From: Haloterrigena gelatinilytica
Lineage (GTDB): Archaea; Halobacteriota; Halobacteria; Halobacteriales; Natrialbaceae
NCBI RefSeq assembly: GCF_013342145.1
Contig: NZ_JABUQZ010000001.1
Location: 4,216,001-4,280,000, forward strand
DNA: 64,000 nt
Reading direction: 5' to 3'
This document shows, in pieces, positions 1-8,662 of this stretch. The position numbers and the translations under genes were made by a program. Numbering within the stretch: position 1 is the first letter of the stretch; the number at the start of each line of letters is the position of its first letter. The notes under the pieces were generated by a model. It made no database searches. It saw only the letters and a program-made list of their open reading frames with translations, and had not been told where the DNA came from.

Positions 1-2
1 GC

Positions 3-1037
3 GCGCTCGGCCTGTTGTGGGGCTCGAGCCGCGTGCTCCGCGGCCTCGATCGGGCCTTCTCGCAGGTGTACGGCACCGCCGGCTCGAAGTCCTTGCTCGA
101 CACCGCCTGGGACGCGATGATCGTCTTCCTCGTGATAACGGGCGGACTCGGGCTCGTCGCCGCCCTCGAATTGCTGATCCGGTACGTGCCGTTTCTGGGG
201 GCGACGATCGTCGGCCCGATCTTCGTCCTGCTCGGCCTCACCGCGACCTTCCTGCCGCTGTACGTCGTCTTCCCCGACGCCGACGTCGACCTCCGGGAGG
301 CGCTGCCGGGGACGCTCGTCGCCGCCGTCGGCTGGTACGTCCTGAGCCGGACGTTCTCCCTCTACGCCGCGTTCGCCGGCGACTACGTCGTCTACGGCGC
401 GCTCGGGGCCGTCTTTCTCGTGCTCGCCTGGCTGTACCTCGGCGCGATCATCCTCGTCTTCGGCGCCGTCCTCAACGCGGTCCTCGCCGACCGTGAAGTG
501 GATCGGCAGCTACAAAGTCCCGGACATCGACAGTTTTCGACAGAAGCGATGACCGACGACGCCACGGGTGCCGACGAGGGGGCGACGGACGATCACGCAG
601 GGACGGCTACGGGATCGGCGGAGGCGGGATCGAGCCGCCGTCGAAGCGCCCGCACGCGGGATCGATCGGAGGATCCCGAAGCGCTTCGCGAGGAGATCGA
701 ACGCCTGCGCGATCGAGTTGATTCGTTCGAGGACAACGTCGAACGCCGCACCGTCGAGAAGGAGTCCCTCGAGAGCGAACTCAAGCGCTACGTCCGCCGG
801 AAGCAGCGACGGGGCCACGCCACCGACTGGGGGCCGTACCTCGTCTTGCTCTACGGGACGGCGATGTCCATCGGGGCGTTTTACTTCCTCGAGGGCGGCT
901 GGGCGATCCTCGCGATGCTCGTCGTCTGGACCTCGACGCTGGGCGTCTACGTGCTGATGGTGCTGTTCGGCTTCGGGATCTCCGTCCTCGGTCTCCCCGG
1001 TCGCGTCCGCGATATGGTCGGCGAACGCCGTTCCTGA
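3..1037 (+). CDS. YihY/BrkB-family membrane protein, 5' end outside the window
   Basis: The reading frame is open from the first bases, so the start lies upstream. About 344 residues are visible. The first 160 contain four or five hydrophobic segments with the glycine- and valine-rich core of the YihY/BrkB family (once annotated ribonuclease BN, now regarded as an integral membrane protein of unclear function). A hydrophilic, acidic and then Arg-rich linker follows, with a predicted coiled coil of Glu/Arg heptads around visible residues 220-265. Two further membrane segments lie at about 275-335. The coiled coil and extra C-terminal TM pair are additions seen in haloarchaeal members. A TTG at 15 could be mistaken for the start but interrupts the domain. 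The family call rests on composition and topology. Confidence 0.75.
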   Translation, partial: ALGLLWGSSRVLRGLDRAFSQVYGTAGSKSLLDTAWDAMIVFLVITGGLGLVAALELLIRYVPFLGATIVGPIFVLLGLTATFLPLYVVFPDADVDLREALPGTLVAAVGWYVLSRTFSLYAAFAGDYVVYGALGAVFLVLAWLYLGAIILVFGAVLNAVLADREVDRQLQSPGHRQFSTEAMTDDATGADEGATDDHAGTATGSAEAGSSRRRSARTRDRSEDPEALREEIERLRDRVDSFEDNVERRTVEKESLESELKRYVRRKQRRGHATDWGPYLVLLYGTAMSIGAFYFLEGGWAILAMLVVWTSTLGVYVLMVLFGFGISVLGLPGRVRDMVGERRS

Positions 1038-1126
1038 TCGGTCCGTCCTCGTCTCTCCGACCCGTTTTCGATCGTCTCCGTCTCCGTCTTCGTTTTCGTT
1101 TCCAGCGCTGACCGGCGGCCGCCGAC

Positions 1127-1933
1127 TCAGCGCCGCGCGGCGACGCGCTGTCGCACGAAGTTTCGGACGCGGTCCGTGTACGTCTCCGGCCGGTGGAGGT
1201 TACAGATGTGGCCGACGCCGGCGAGCACCTCGACGCGGCCGTCCCGGGCCGCCGCCGCGTGCTCCCGCTCGCCGCGGCGCATGAGCTTGTCGTTCTCGCC
1301 GTTGAGCACGAGCGTCGGCCCGGGGTAGGTCGACAGCTTCCCTCGGAAGTCCTCGCCCGCGACGAACGGTCCCGCGTTGCCGAACTCCCGCGGGTAGATG
1401 CCCGAGTCGATGATCTCCCGCTCGATGTCCGCGGGGAGATCGCGGTTGCGCACCCAGCGGTAGCCGAGTTTTTCGACGGCTCGACAGCCGATGTCGGGCT
1501 TCGTGGCGAGCCGAGAGATCCCCCCGGTCGCCCGCGTGAGCGTCTCCATCCCGCCGACGGGGTTCACGCTCGAGCCGGACAGAACTAGCCCGTCGACCGT
1601 TTCGGGACGGCGGGCGACGTACTCCGTCGCGACGTAGCCGCCCAGCGAGAGCCCGACCACTACCGCCGTTCCGTCAGTGTGCTCCTCGATGGCGCGCTCG
1701 AGGCGCTCGACCGCGGGTTCCATCCGGAACTGCTCGTCGCCGTAGGCGCCGTGGCCCGGCAGGTCGAACGTGACGACTCGGTACTCGGACGATAGCGCCC
1801 GCTGTTGGGGGAGCCACATCTTCCGCGTGAACATCGCGCCGTGGACGAACACGATCGACCGATCGTTTCCCGCACCGGCGACGTCGATACCGTCCATACC
1901 GTCGGTTCCGCTCTCGCTGTCTCGACCGAACAT
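1127..1933 (-). CDS. Alpha/beta hydrolase
   Basis: A 268-residue alpha/beta hydrolase fold protein, probably cytosolic. The oxyanion-hole segment VFVHGAM comes first, the nucleophile elbow is GLSLGG, the acid is probably Asp in LNGENDKL, and the catalytic His is in GVGHICN near the C-terminus. These complete the Ser-Asp-His triad in the usual order. Overall it looks like the epoxide-hydrolase/esterase (MhpC-like) group, but the substrate cannot be told. I chose the ATG at 1933 (MFGRDSESG) because the upstream extension to 1981 is Arg/Pro-rich and unlike a haloarchaeal N-terminus. It ends convergent to the BrkB-type gene. Confidence 0.85.
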   Translation of the reverse strand: MFGRDSESGTDGMDGIDVAGAGNDRSIVFVHGAMFTRKMWLPQQRALSSEYRVVTFDLPGHGAYGDEQFRMEPAVERLERAIEEHTDGTAVVVGLSLGGYVATEYVARRPETVDGLVLSGSSVNPVGGMETLTRATGGISRLATKPDIGCRAVEKLGYRWVRNRDLPADIEREIIDSGIYPREFGNAGPFVAGEDFRGKLSTYPGPTLVLNGENDKLMRRGEREHAAAARDGRVEVLAGVGHICNLHRPETYTDRVRNFVRQRVAARR

Positions 1934-2016
1934 AGGCTTCCTATCAGCCGGCGGCCCATAGTGTCCGGGCCGGCGAGACACGGCGTTCGAACCGACGTTC
2001 CCGGTCGGTGCCCGCG

Positions 2017-2919
2017 TCAGTCTCTGCGCCGGTCGCCGTCGGCGTCCTCGTCCTCGTCCTCGCTCCGGTCGCTCAGCCGCTCCGTCTCGAGATCGTCCTC
2101 GAGGTCCGTCTTCCCCGCGTCTTCGGTCGTCGGCCCGCCGCGCTCCGCCTCCGCGTCGCGGTCGGGGTCGGGCGTCGGATCGACGTCCGCTCCGCGGGGC
2201 TGTTCGCCGGGATCGACCGCGGCGTCCGTCCGTCGCGGCTCGCCGGTTCGATCGACCGCAGCGTCGGTGGATTCGAAATCGTCGTCACGATCGACCGCAG
2301 CGTCGGTCGATTCCAGCTCCGCGTCCGGATCGACGGCGGCGTCGGTCGACTCGAAATCGTCTGTCGGCTCGACCGACGCTCCGGCCCGGGTACCGCCCTC
2401 GCGCTCCTGGCGGGCTAGCTCCGTCGGATCGGCCTCGAGGCCGCGATCGCTCGCCCGGTCGCGCCCTGTTTCGGGCTCGTCGGGTGCGGTCGTTTCGCGC
2501 TCGTCGATCGCGTCCGTCTCCTCGAGGGTGTCCTCGCCGGTCTCGTCGCGGAGGTCCTCGGCGATCTCGGTCTCCTCGGTCCCGGCCGAGCCGCCGGCGG
2601 GTTCGGTTCGTTCCTCGCCAGCGTCGTCGCCGGTGTTCGAATCGACGGCCGCCTCGAGCTCCTGTCGATCGACGGACGGTAACTCGCCCTCGAGTCGGAC
2701 GGCGTCGTCGGTGATCTCGCGGACGGAATCGGTATCGAGCGGGTGCGCGGCGTCGGCGACGCCCTCCCAGCCGATCGAGGACTTGACCGAGTCGACGGCG
2801 GCCGTTTCGGGTCTGACGTGAGCGACGTCCCCTTCGACCGACGCGACGACGCCGACCGCCTCGCCGTTGCCGTTCACGACGGACTTGCCGACGTCGTCGT
2901 TCGAAAACGTTGCACACAT
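2017..2919 (-). CDS. PRC-barrel-like protein with a repetitive acidic C-terminal tail
   Basis: The first 90 residues (MCATFSNDDVGKSVV...) form a small beta domain of PRC-barrel character, nearly the same as the N-terminus of the neighbouring gene at 3031-3351. The remaining 200 residues are low-complexity and very acidic, with repeated units reading ESTDAAVD or RTDAAVD separated by short Asp/Glu/Pro-rich spacers. PRC domains in archaea occur in RNA- and envelope-associated proteins, but no role can be given here. The start at 2919 was chosen because it aligns with the paralogue; an upstream extension to 2976 exists but is not conserved between the two. Confidence 0.7.
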   Translation of the reverse strand: MCATFSNDDVGKSVVNGNGEAVGVVASVEGDVAHVRPETAAVDSVKSSIGWEGVADAAHPLDTDSVREITDDAVRLEGELPSVDRQELEAAVDSNTGDDAGEERTEPAGGSAGTEETEIAEDLRDETGEDTLEETDAIDERETTAPDEPETGRDRASDRGLEADPTELARQEREGGTRAGASVEPTDDFESTDAAVDPDAELESTDAAVDRDDDFESTDAAVDRTGEPRRTDAAVDPGEQPRGADVDPTPDPDRDAEAERGGPTTEDAGKTDLEDDLETERLSDRSEDEDEDADGDRRRD

Positions 2920-3030
2920 GCGTGAGGCTACCACCACTCGCGGGAAGCCAGTGGTGCCTGCAATCGTCAGGGACACTAGTGGCCACGCTCGGCGGGTGCG
3001 GCGCCCGTCGGACGGGTCCGTTTTCCTTCC

Positions 3031-3351
3031 TTACTGATCCGGGCGGTTCTGCGGGTTATCCTGGCGGCTCTCGGATCGTTCGTCCGCGGCCGTCGTTCCC
3101 GTCTTCCCGGTCGAAAACTCCTCCGTCAGATGGATTCGGGTATCGGAGACCGCGTCGACGGCGTCGGCCTCGAGGACGAAGGGATCGATGGTATCGCCCC
3201 AGCCGAACCGGGCCATGATCGAGTCGAGCGCGTCGGGTGCCGGCTCGACCCGGGCTCGGTCCCCCTCGATCGCGTCGACGGTCCCGATCACCTTTCCGTC
3301 GGCCCGCTCGACGGGTTTTCCGACGTCGTCGTCGCTGAAGGTCGCACACAT
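3031..3351 (-). CDS. PRC-barrel-like small protein, paralogue of its neighbour
   Basis: A 106-residue protein starting MCATFSDDDVGKPVE. Its first 90 residues match the N-terminal domain of the gene at 2017-2919 almost position by position (VGK.V, VEGD or IEGD, a shared GW, and Leu/Val-rich ends), so the two are a tandem duplication. This copy has only a short hydrophilic tail and lacks the repeat region. It is transcribed in the same direction, upstream of the longer copy, across a 110-base gap, so each may have its own promoter. Function unknown. Confidence 0.7.
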   Translation of the reverse strand: MCATFSDDDVGKPVERADGKVIGTVDAIEGDRARVEPAPDALDSIMARFGWGDTIDPFVLEADAVDAVSDTRIHLTEEFSTGKTGTTAADERSESRQDNPQNRPDQ

Positions 3352-3432
3352 ACTGGACGGTCCCCGGCTGCGAGTAAAGCGCGTAGTGCCTGCATTCGCG
3401 CGGATTTTAGGGTTCGCGGGTACCGGGCGCGA

Positions 3433-3849
3433 TCACTCGGCGGGCTGTTCCGACAGCGATTGCACGATCGCGTCGAACTCGTCCGGATCGAGCGGCTTCT
3501 GCACGCGAGCGTCGACGACGGCTTCGATCTCGTCGGATTCGAATTCTTGGTCTCGCTGTGCGCCCGAAAGGACGATCACCGGAACGTCCCTGACGTCGTC
3601 GTCCATCCGCTCGAGCACGTCCGTCCCGTCCATCCGCGGGAGGTGGAGATCGAGGAGGATCGCGTCCGGTCGCGGAGCGTCGGCGTAGTCGCCGCGCCGA
3701 GAGAGGAACTCCAGTGCGTCGGGGCCGTCGGAGACGACGTGGACGGTCGGATCGTACCCGGTCTCTTTCAACAGCTCCTTGGTCAACCGGACGTCTCCCG
3801 GATTATCTTCCACTAAAAGTATTTCCCCAAAGGAATTTGGACCATCCAT
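3433..3849 (-). CDS. Response regulator, stand-alone receiver domain
   Basis: A 138-residue CheY-like receiver domain with no output domain. The acidic pocket is ILLVEDN near residue 10, the phospho-acceptor Asp lies in ILLDLHLPRMDG near residue 66, the conserved Ser is in VIVLSGA, and the Lys is in VQKPLD near residue 118. It belongs to the haloarchaeal single-domain regulators that receive phosphate from PAS-type histidine kinases. No kinase lies beside it. The start at 3849 places the first beta strand at the usual distance. Confidence 0.9.
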   Translation of the reverse strand: MDGPNSFGEILLVEDNPGDVRLTKELLKETGYDPTVHVVSDGPDALEFLSRRGDYADAPRPDAILLDLHLPRMDGTDVLERMDDDVRDVPVIVLSGAQRDQEFESDEIEAVVDARVQKPLDPDEFDAIVQSLSEQPAE

Positions 3850-4002
3850 TACTACCTCAATGGCGACTCCGGTAGTTAAGAATTCGGTCTCTCGAGGATC
3901 TAGCTCATCGCTGTCTGAACGTTCCGCTCGAAAACACGCCGGGATCTGCGACCGAATCGGTTCAGCTCCGGACGTCCCGACAGCCGCGCCTTCTGCGAGC
4001 CG

Positions 4003-5082
4003 TCAGTCGATCGGGAACCGCAACAGCGCTCCGACCCCGTCGAACGCCTCGGCGAACCGGGTGCCGTCGGGGAAGTCGTCGGGAACGACGACGGTTTCGC
4101 CGCCCTGCTGTTCGGTTCGCTCCCCGAGTTCCTGCAAGTCCGCGCCCTCCAGGTCCGTCGAGAGCAGCAGCGTCTCGACCGCGTCGAACGCGAGGGCGTC
4201 GTCGACCTCCTCGCGGCCGTAGGCGACGGGATCGTCGTCGTCGCCGACCCGATCGAAGAACTCGCCGAGCGTCTCTCGAACGTCGTCCCGATCGCGTTCC
4301 TCGAGGGTCTCCTGGCCCTTCTCCGCGAGCAGCTCGAGGCCCTGCTGGGTCGCGTACTCGACGGCGAACTCGCCGTTGATCCGCTCCTCGAGGCGGTGAT
4401 CGAGGTCGGCCTCATCTCGGAACGTCTCGACGGTGCCCGTCGTTCCGCCCAGCAGGATGCTGTCGACGGGGTCGTCACCCAGAAACGTCCGTCGGGCACG
4501 ATCGGCGATCTCGTCGAAGAACTCCCGCTTCTGGCGCTCGCGGTCCCGTTCGAACCGTTCGGCGGACTGGCCGCCCGCGCTCGACTTCCCGGGGACCTCG
4601 CTCTCGAAGCTCTCGAGCGGTTCGACGCCCTCGTCGTCGAGCACGCCCAGCGCGGCGCCGCCGCGTTCGACGACCAGCAGGCCGTGGGTCGACTCCGGCT
4701 CGGTGACGTCCTCGAGGGGCTCGAGGTCGAACTCGTTGGCGTGGCGGTAGATCGACTCGTCGATGGGGACCGGCAGGTCGTCGAAGACGGCCGTCACGAG
4801 GTCGCCGTCGGGAACGCCGGCGTAGATCGCCAGCCCGCTCTCGGGGATCTCGTCGTACTCGTTCAGTTCGCTCCGGACGGTCTCCAGCGCGTCGGTGAGC
4901 GGTTTCGGAAACGACCGCTCGTCGAGCTGGCTCGCCTCCGCGTAGTCGGTCTCGACGGGCCGGCGGGCCTCGCCGATCGTCTCCTCGGGCGGGACGGCGA
5001 GGCTGACGAGGATGTCTCGGTCGGCGCTTGCGGACGAGAGTCGATCGAGCCGTTCGTGGAGTTCGTAGGATGCGAGTGACAT
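4003..5082 (-). CDS. Vms1/Ankzf1-like peptidyl-tRNA hydrolase (release-factor paralogue)
   Basis: A 359-residue acidic protein (MSLASYELHERLDRLSSA...) matching in plan the haloarchaeal aRF1 paralogues grouped with Vms1/Ankzf1: an N-terminal coiled segment, a central eRF1 domain-2-like fold containing GLLVVERGGAALGVLDDEG, then a helix-rich region and a C-terminal alpha/beta domain ending LLRFPID. Known relatives act on peptidyl-tRNA in stalled large ribosomal subunits; that this protein does so is inference. A central GGTTGTVETF segment replaces the GGQ motif of true release factors. The ATG at 5082 is preferred over the frame extension to 5190, which is Arg-rich and atypical. Confidence 0.65.
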   Translation of the reverse strand: MSLASYELHERLDRLSSASADRDILVSLAVPPEETIGEARRPVETDYAEASQLDERSFPKPLTDALETVRSELNEYDEIPESGLAIYAGVPDGDLVTAVFDDLPVPIDESIYRHANEFDLEPLEDVTEPESTHGLLVVERGGAALGVLDDEGVEPLESFESEVPGKSSAGGQSAERFERDRERQKREFFDEIADRARRTFLGDDPVDSILLGGTTGTVETFRDEADLDHRLEERINGEFAVEYATQQGLELLAEKGQETLEERDRDDVRETLGEFFDRVGDDDDPVAYGREEVDDALAFDAVETLLLSTDLEGADLQELGERTEQQGGETVVVPDDFPDGTRFAEAFDGVGALLRFPID

Positions 5083-5345
5083 GGATCGGGTGGGATGCCG
5101 GCGCCTCCGAACGCGAAAACGGGGGCGGTCGCAGGGGCGGCGAGCGTCCTCGCTACGAGAACTGTGAGGTTGAGCGGCCTGCCGGCGCACTCATGCAGAT
5201 TGGCCGCTCGAGTGTGGGGACTCGAGACGGTACTCGTGTCTGACTCCGAGGGAGAAATCAATAGGAGTTACAATTCTACCGAATACGGATGAGTGTTACT
5301 CTATAATAAACCTAATTCAGTTATCGTATCAGATATCTATCTACT

Positions 5346-5356
5346 AGTATTATTAC
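5346..5356 (+). promoter_or_regulatory. Probable TATA element of the aldehyde dehydrogenase gene
   Basis: The 299 bases between 5083 and 5381 contain no gene. Their right half (about 5260-5365) is very AT-rich against a GC-rich background. A TATA-like run (agtattatta) sits about 27-36 bases before the ATG at 5382, the spacing expected for a leaderless haloarchaeal transcript. No operator is obvious. Confidence 0.35.
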
Positions 5357-5381
5357 GCACTGTCTGGAACGGCGACGTGGA

Positions 5382-6905
5382 ATGGCCACCGAATCGCAGC
5401 CGAGCGGCGACCGGACGGATAGTATCAGCCAGCGCCATCAGGAGACCGCAGCGGACGTCATTCCGCCGAATTTAAAACTGTATATCGGCGGCGATTGGGT
5501 CTCCAGTTCCGCCGGCGAAACGTTCGAAACGCGAGATCCGACGACGGGCGAGACGCTCGCGACGGTGCAAGCGGGCACCCGCGAGGACATCGATCGAGCG
5601 GTGGAAGCCGCCTGGACCGCCTACGACGAGACGTGGTCGGACTACTCGGCCGCCGAGCGCCAGCGCGTCCTCGAGGAGATCGCGGCCCGCGTCGAGGAGA
5701 ACCGGGAGGCGTTCGCCCGCCTCGAGACCCTCGACAACGGGAAGCCGATCAGCGAGGCCAGAATCGACATGGAACTGGTCGCGGACCACTTCCGGTACTT
5801 CGCCGGGGCGACCCGCGTCAACGGCGGCGAGACGATCCCGAGCGGCGACGGGCAACACGTTCAGACGATCCGCGAGCCCTACGGCGTCGTCGGCCAGATC
5901 ATCCCGTGGAACTTCCCGCTGTTGATGGCCGCTTGGAAGCTCGGCCCGGCGCTCGCCGCCGGCAACTGTTCGGTCCTCAAACCCGCCGAGGAAACCCCGC
6001 TCACGGTCCTCAAGCTCATGAACGAGATCGACGACGTCCTTCCGGACGGCGTCGTCAACGTCGTCACCGGATTCGGGCCCGACGCGGGCGAGCCGCTGGC
6101 GAAACATCCCGACATCCGAAAGATCGCCTTCACCGGATCGACCGAGGTCGGCAAGCAGGTGATGACCCAGGCCGCCGAGCACGTCCACGACATCACGCTC
6201 GAGCTGGGCGGGAAGAGCCCGCTGATCATCTATCCGGACGCGGATCTGGAGAAGGCGGTCGCCACGACGATCACGGCCATCTTCTACAACACCGGCGAGT
6301 GCTGTTCCGCGGGCTCGCGGCTGTTCGTTCACAGCGACATCAAAGACGAGTTCCTCGAGGAATTGGCGTCGACCGCCGAGGACCTCACCGTCGACGACCC
6401 GCTGTTGGAGGAGACGACGCTGGGGCCGAAAGTCACCGAAGAGCAGGCCGAACGCACGCTCGAGTACATCGAGGAGGCCCGCGACGCCGGCGCCGACTTC
6501 CTGACCGGCGGCGACGTGCCCGACGACGAGGCGCTCGCGGAGGGGAGTTTCGTCTCCCCGACGCTGATCGACGACATCGACCACGACAACCGCGCCGTCC
6601 AGGAGGAGATCTTCGGGCCCGTCCAGGAGGTGTTCGAGTGGACCGACTACGAGACGATGATCGAACTGGCCAACGACGTCGACTACGGCCTCGCGGCGGG
6701 TATCATCACGAACGACATTACGAAGGCCTACGAGACGGCGACGGATATCGAAGCGGGGAACGTCTGGATCAACCAGTACAACGCGTTCCCGGCCGGGATG
6801 CCCTTCGGCGGCTACAAACAGTCGGGAATCGGCCGCGAAGTCGGCTACGAGGCGCTGGCCGAACACTACACCCAGACGAAGACGATCAACCTCGCTCTCG
6901 AGTGA
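5382..6905 (+). CDS. NAD(P)-dependent aldehyde dehydrogenase
   Basis: A 507-residue aldehyde dehydrogenase of normal length. The substrate/cofactor region IPWNFPLLMAAWKLGPALAAGN is in place, the catalytic Glu lies in LELGGKSP near residue 276, and the nucleophilic Cys in NTGECCSAGSRLF near residue 310. The C-terminal PFGGYKQSGIGRE motif completes the family signature. It oxidises an aldehyde to the acid with NAD(P)+; betaine-aldehyde or gamma-aminobutyraldehyde type substrates are usual for close relatives, but the sequence does not settle this. The first 25 residues are a hydrophilic extension before the domain starts at LYIGGDW. The next gene follows after 9 bases and may be cotranscribed. 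Confidence 0.93.
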   Translation: MATESQPSGDRTDSISQRHQETAADVIPPNLKLYIGGDWVSSSAGETFETRDPTTGETLATVQAGTREDIDRAVEAAWTAYDETWSDYSAAERQRVLEEIAARVEENREAFARLETLDNGKPISEARIDMELVADHFRYFAGATRVNGGETIPSGDGQHVQTIREPYGVVGQIIPWNFPLLMAAWKLGPALAAGNCSVLKPAEETPLTVLKLMNEIDDVLPDGVVNVVTGFGPDAGEPLAKHPDIRKIAFTGSTEVGKQVMTQAAEHVHDITLELGGKSPLIIYPDADLEKAVATTITAIFYNTGECCSAGSRLFVHSDIKDEFLEELASTAEDLTVDDPLLEETTLGPKVTEEQAERTLEYIEEARDAGADFLTGGDVPDDEALAEGSFVSPTLIDDIDHDNRAVQEEIFGPVQEVFEWTDYETMIELANDVDYGLAAGIITNDITKAYETATDIEAGNVWINQYNAFPAGMPFGGYKQSGIGREVGYEALAEHYTQTKTINLALE

Positions 6906-6914
6906 GGCAGTGAG

Positions 6915-7367
6915 ATGACCGACCCCGCGGCGGTGCCGTTTCCGTTTCCCCGGTGGGAGGGCGACCGCGCGACCCACCTCACCGTCGCGCCCGACGACGG
7001 TATCTACGTCGTCCCCTCGGGGGCACACGAACGCCTTCACCGGATCGTGATCGGCGACCGAGACGTCACCGAGCGGTTCGATGGACTCCGAGGGACCAAG
7101 GTCGAACTCGCGCTCACCGGTTGGGTGCAGTTACAGAGCGATCGGCTGACCGACCGCGTCAACGTCGACGCGCCGGACGGCTTCGACGACGCGGCCCTCC
7201 TCGAGCGGTTCGCTCGGATGCACGACGCCGGGTCGATCGCGATCGCACGCTACCCGTCGGGAACCGTCGTCACGAGTACGCCGTCCGAACTGACGCTCTC
7301 CGAGCGCGGTGCTCGCGTCCCGGTCCCCGTAACCGACGATCGGGAGCCGGCCGACGACTACCAGTAG
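6915..7367 (+). CDS. Uncharacterised haloarchaeal protein
   Basis: A 150-residue acidic soluble protein beginning MTDPAAVPFPFPRWEGDRATHLTVAPDDGIYVVPSG. It looks mostly beta-stranded, with no membrane segment, signal peptide or metal motif. The clean haloarchaeal codon use and the close spacing behind the aldehyde dehydrogenase support a real gene and probable cotranscription. I recognise it only as a type conserved in haloarchaea; no function can be given. Confidence 0.6.
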   Translation: MTDPAAVPFPFPRWEGDRATHLTVAPDDGIYVVPSGAHERLHRIVIGDRDVTERFDGLRGTKVELALTGWVQLQSDRLTDRVNVDAPDGFDDAALLERFARMHDAGSIAIARYPSGTVVTSTPSELTLSERGARVPVPVTDDREPADDYQ

Positions 7368-7402
7368 TCATCGCTGCCAAAGCGGGTTGAGAAGACGGCC
7401 GC

Positions 7403-8392
7403 TCAGTCCGAGCGGTAGCCGCGCGGTTCATCGGTGACGGACGCCCCCTCCTCGCAGGCGGGTGCGTCGACCGCCAGGCCGGGCAGTCGCGAACGGAGAT
7501 CGATCGAGTCGCTGCCGATGACGGCGAAGCCGACGAAGATCGTCAGGAAGCCGACGACCGCCGACGTCGCGACGGCCTCGTCCAAGATCGCCCAGCCGCC
7601 GAGCGTCGAGACGACCGGCACGACGTAGAAGATCAGGTTCGCCGTGGTCGCCTCGGTCGCCTCGAGCAGCCCGAAGTAGGCGATGTACGCGAGGACGCCG
7701 GCGACGATGCTGACGTAGCCCAGCGCGACGAGCGCGTCGGTCGTCCACGAGATCGAGCCCATCGACTCGCCGGTCGAGTAGGCCAAGCCGTGACAGAGGG
7801 CCGCCGCGATCGGGAGGCCCCACGCGATCCGGACCGTACTCGAGAGCGTGGCCGTCGAACCGGCCCGGCGGATGAGGACCGCGCCCAGCGCGGCGCTGAT
7901 CGCGCCGGCGAAGAGGATCGCTCGCCCGAACGCGTCGCCGCCCAGCAGGGCCGTCGGGTCGGGGCTGACCACGAGCGCGACGCCGATCAGTCCGAGTCCC
8001 ATCCCGATCGCGCCGCGACGCGAGAGCCGCTCGTCCGAGAGGAGGACGGCCGCGAACACCGGCGTCAGGATCGGGTTGAGGCTGAAGACGATCGAGCCGA
8101 CGGCGCTGGTCGCGTACTGCTGGCCGACGAACAGGAGGGCGTTAGCCAGTCCGATCACGAGGCCGCCGGTCGCGAGGATCGCGACGACGTCGCCCCGCGT
8201 TTCGGGCAGGAGGTCGTCGCCCGACGCGGTGAGCGCGACGTACCCCAGCATGACCAGCGCGGCGACGTCGAATCGAATCGCGACGAACAGCAGCGGCGGG
8301 AAGTACTCGAGGCCGGCCTTCGCCGCGACGAACGTTCCCCCGAAGAACACGCTCGAGCAGAGGAAGAACGCGAGCGTTCGACGGTCGATCAC
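7403..8392 (-). CDS. EamA/DMT-family transporter
   Basis: A 329-residue membrane protein with ten hydrophobic segments arranged as two EamA repeats of five (roughly residues 5-140 and 150-290). The typical FGGTFVAAKAGLEYFPPLLFVAIRF start and the NPILTPVFAAVLLSDE motif are present, with the equivalent YVVPVVSTLGGWAILDE in the second half. Drug/metabolite transporters of this type export small metabolites; the substrate is unknown. It ends convergent with 6915-7367 and is divergent from the HTH gene at 8663, which may regulate it (inference from position). Confidence 0.85.
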   Translation of the reverse strand: MIDRRTLAFFLCSSVFFGGTFVAAKAGLEYFPPLLFVAIRFDVAALVMLGYVALTASGDDLLPETRGDVVAILATGGLVIGLANALLFVGQQYATSAVGSIVFSLNPILTPVFAAVLLSDERLSRRGAIGMGLGLIGVALVVSPDPTALLGGDAFGRAILFAGAISAALGAVLIRRAGSTATLSSTVRIAWGLPIAAALCHGLAYSTGESMGSISWTTDALVALGYVSIVAGVLAYIAYFGLLEATEATTANLIFYVVPVVSTLGGWAILDEAVATSAVVGFLTIFVGFAVIGSDSIDLRSRLPGLAVDAPACEEGASVTDEPRGYRSD

Positions 8393-8662
8393 TGGTCGAT
8401 CACCACCGCACCCGTGCGATCGTACAGAGAAGGTGCCGACGGATCGTCAGTCGGCAGAAATTCTTCGAGGATCATCATACACCTACGTAGGCGTCCGGGG
8501 CATATAGTTTCCTTCAGAAAAGATTTCACGGCAAGAAAAATCTCGGCCGGCGAGAGCGGACCGACGACGGGGGAAAGCCGTGCACCCTCGATGCACTCGA
8601 ACACGATATGAAATCATTTCACGGTGCGAAACGGCTTTCCCGAAGGGGGTCGAACGACGCGT

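Noticed and set aside
2285-2986. Arg-rich minus-strand frame overlapping the PRC-like gene
   Set aside because: It is the antisense-phase shadow of the GC-rich repeat region: nearly all Arg, Gly and Pro, with no domain. The acidic frame is the typical haloarchaeal one.
3918-3925. GAACGTTC sites in host genes (also near 8331 and 16608) as further operator copies
   Set aside because: They lack the outer C...G pair or lie inside coding sequence, as expected by chance in GC-rich DNA; only the three CGAACGTTCG copies in gene-free element DNA were kept.
5472-7040. 522-residue minus-strand frame opposite the aldehyde dehydrogenase
   Set aside because: Rich in Arg, Val, Gly and Asp in a pattern produced by reading opposite haloarchaeal codons; the plus strand encodes a complete enzyme.
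7790-8611. 273-residue plus-strand frame opposite the EamA transporter
   Set aside because: Composition (Arg/Glu/Asp/Ala runs) is that of a complementary-strand shadow; the transporter on the minus strand is complete.
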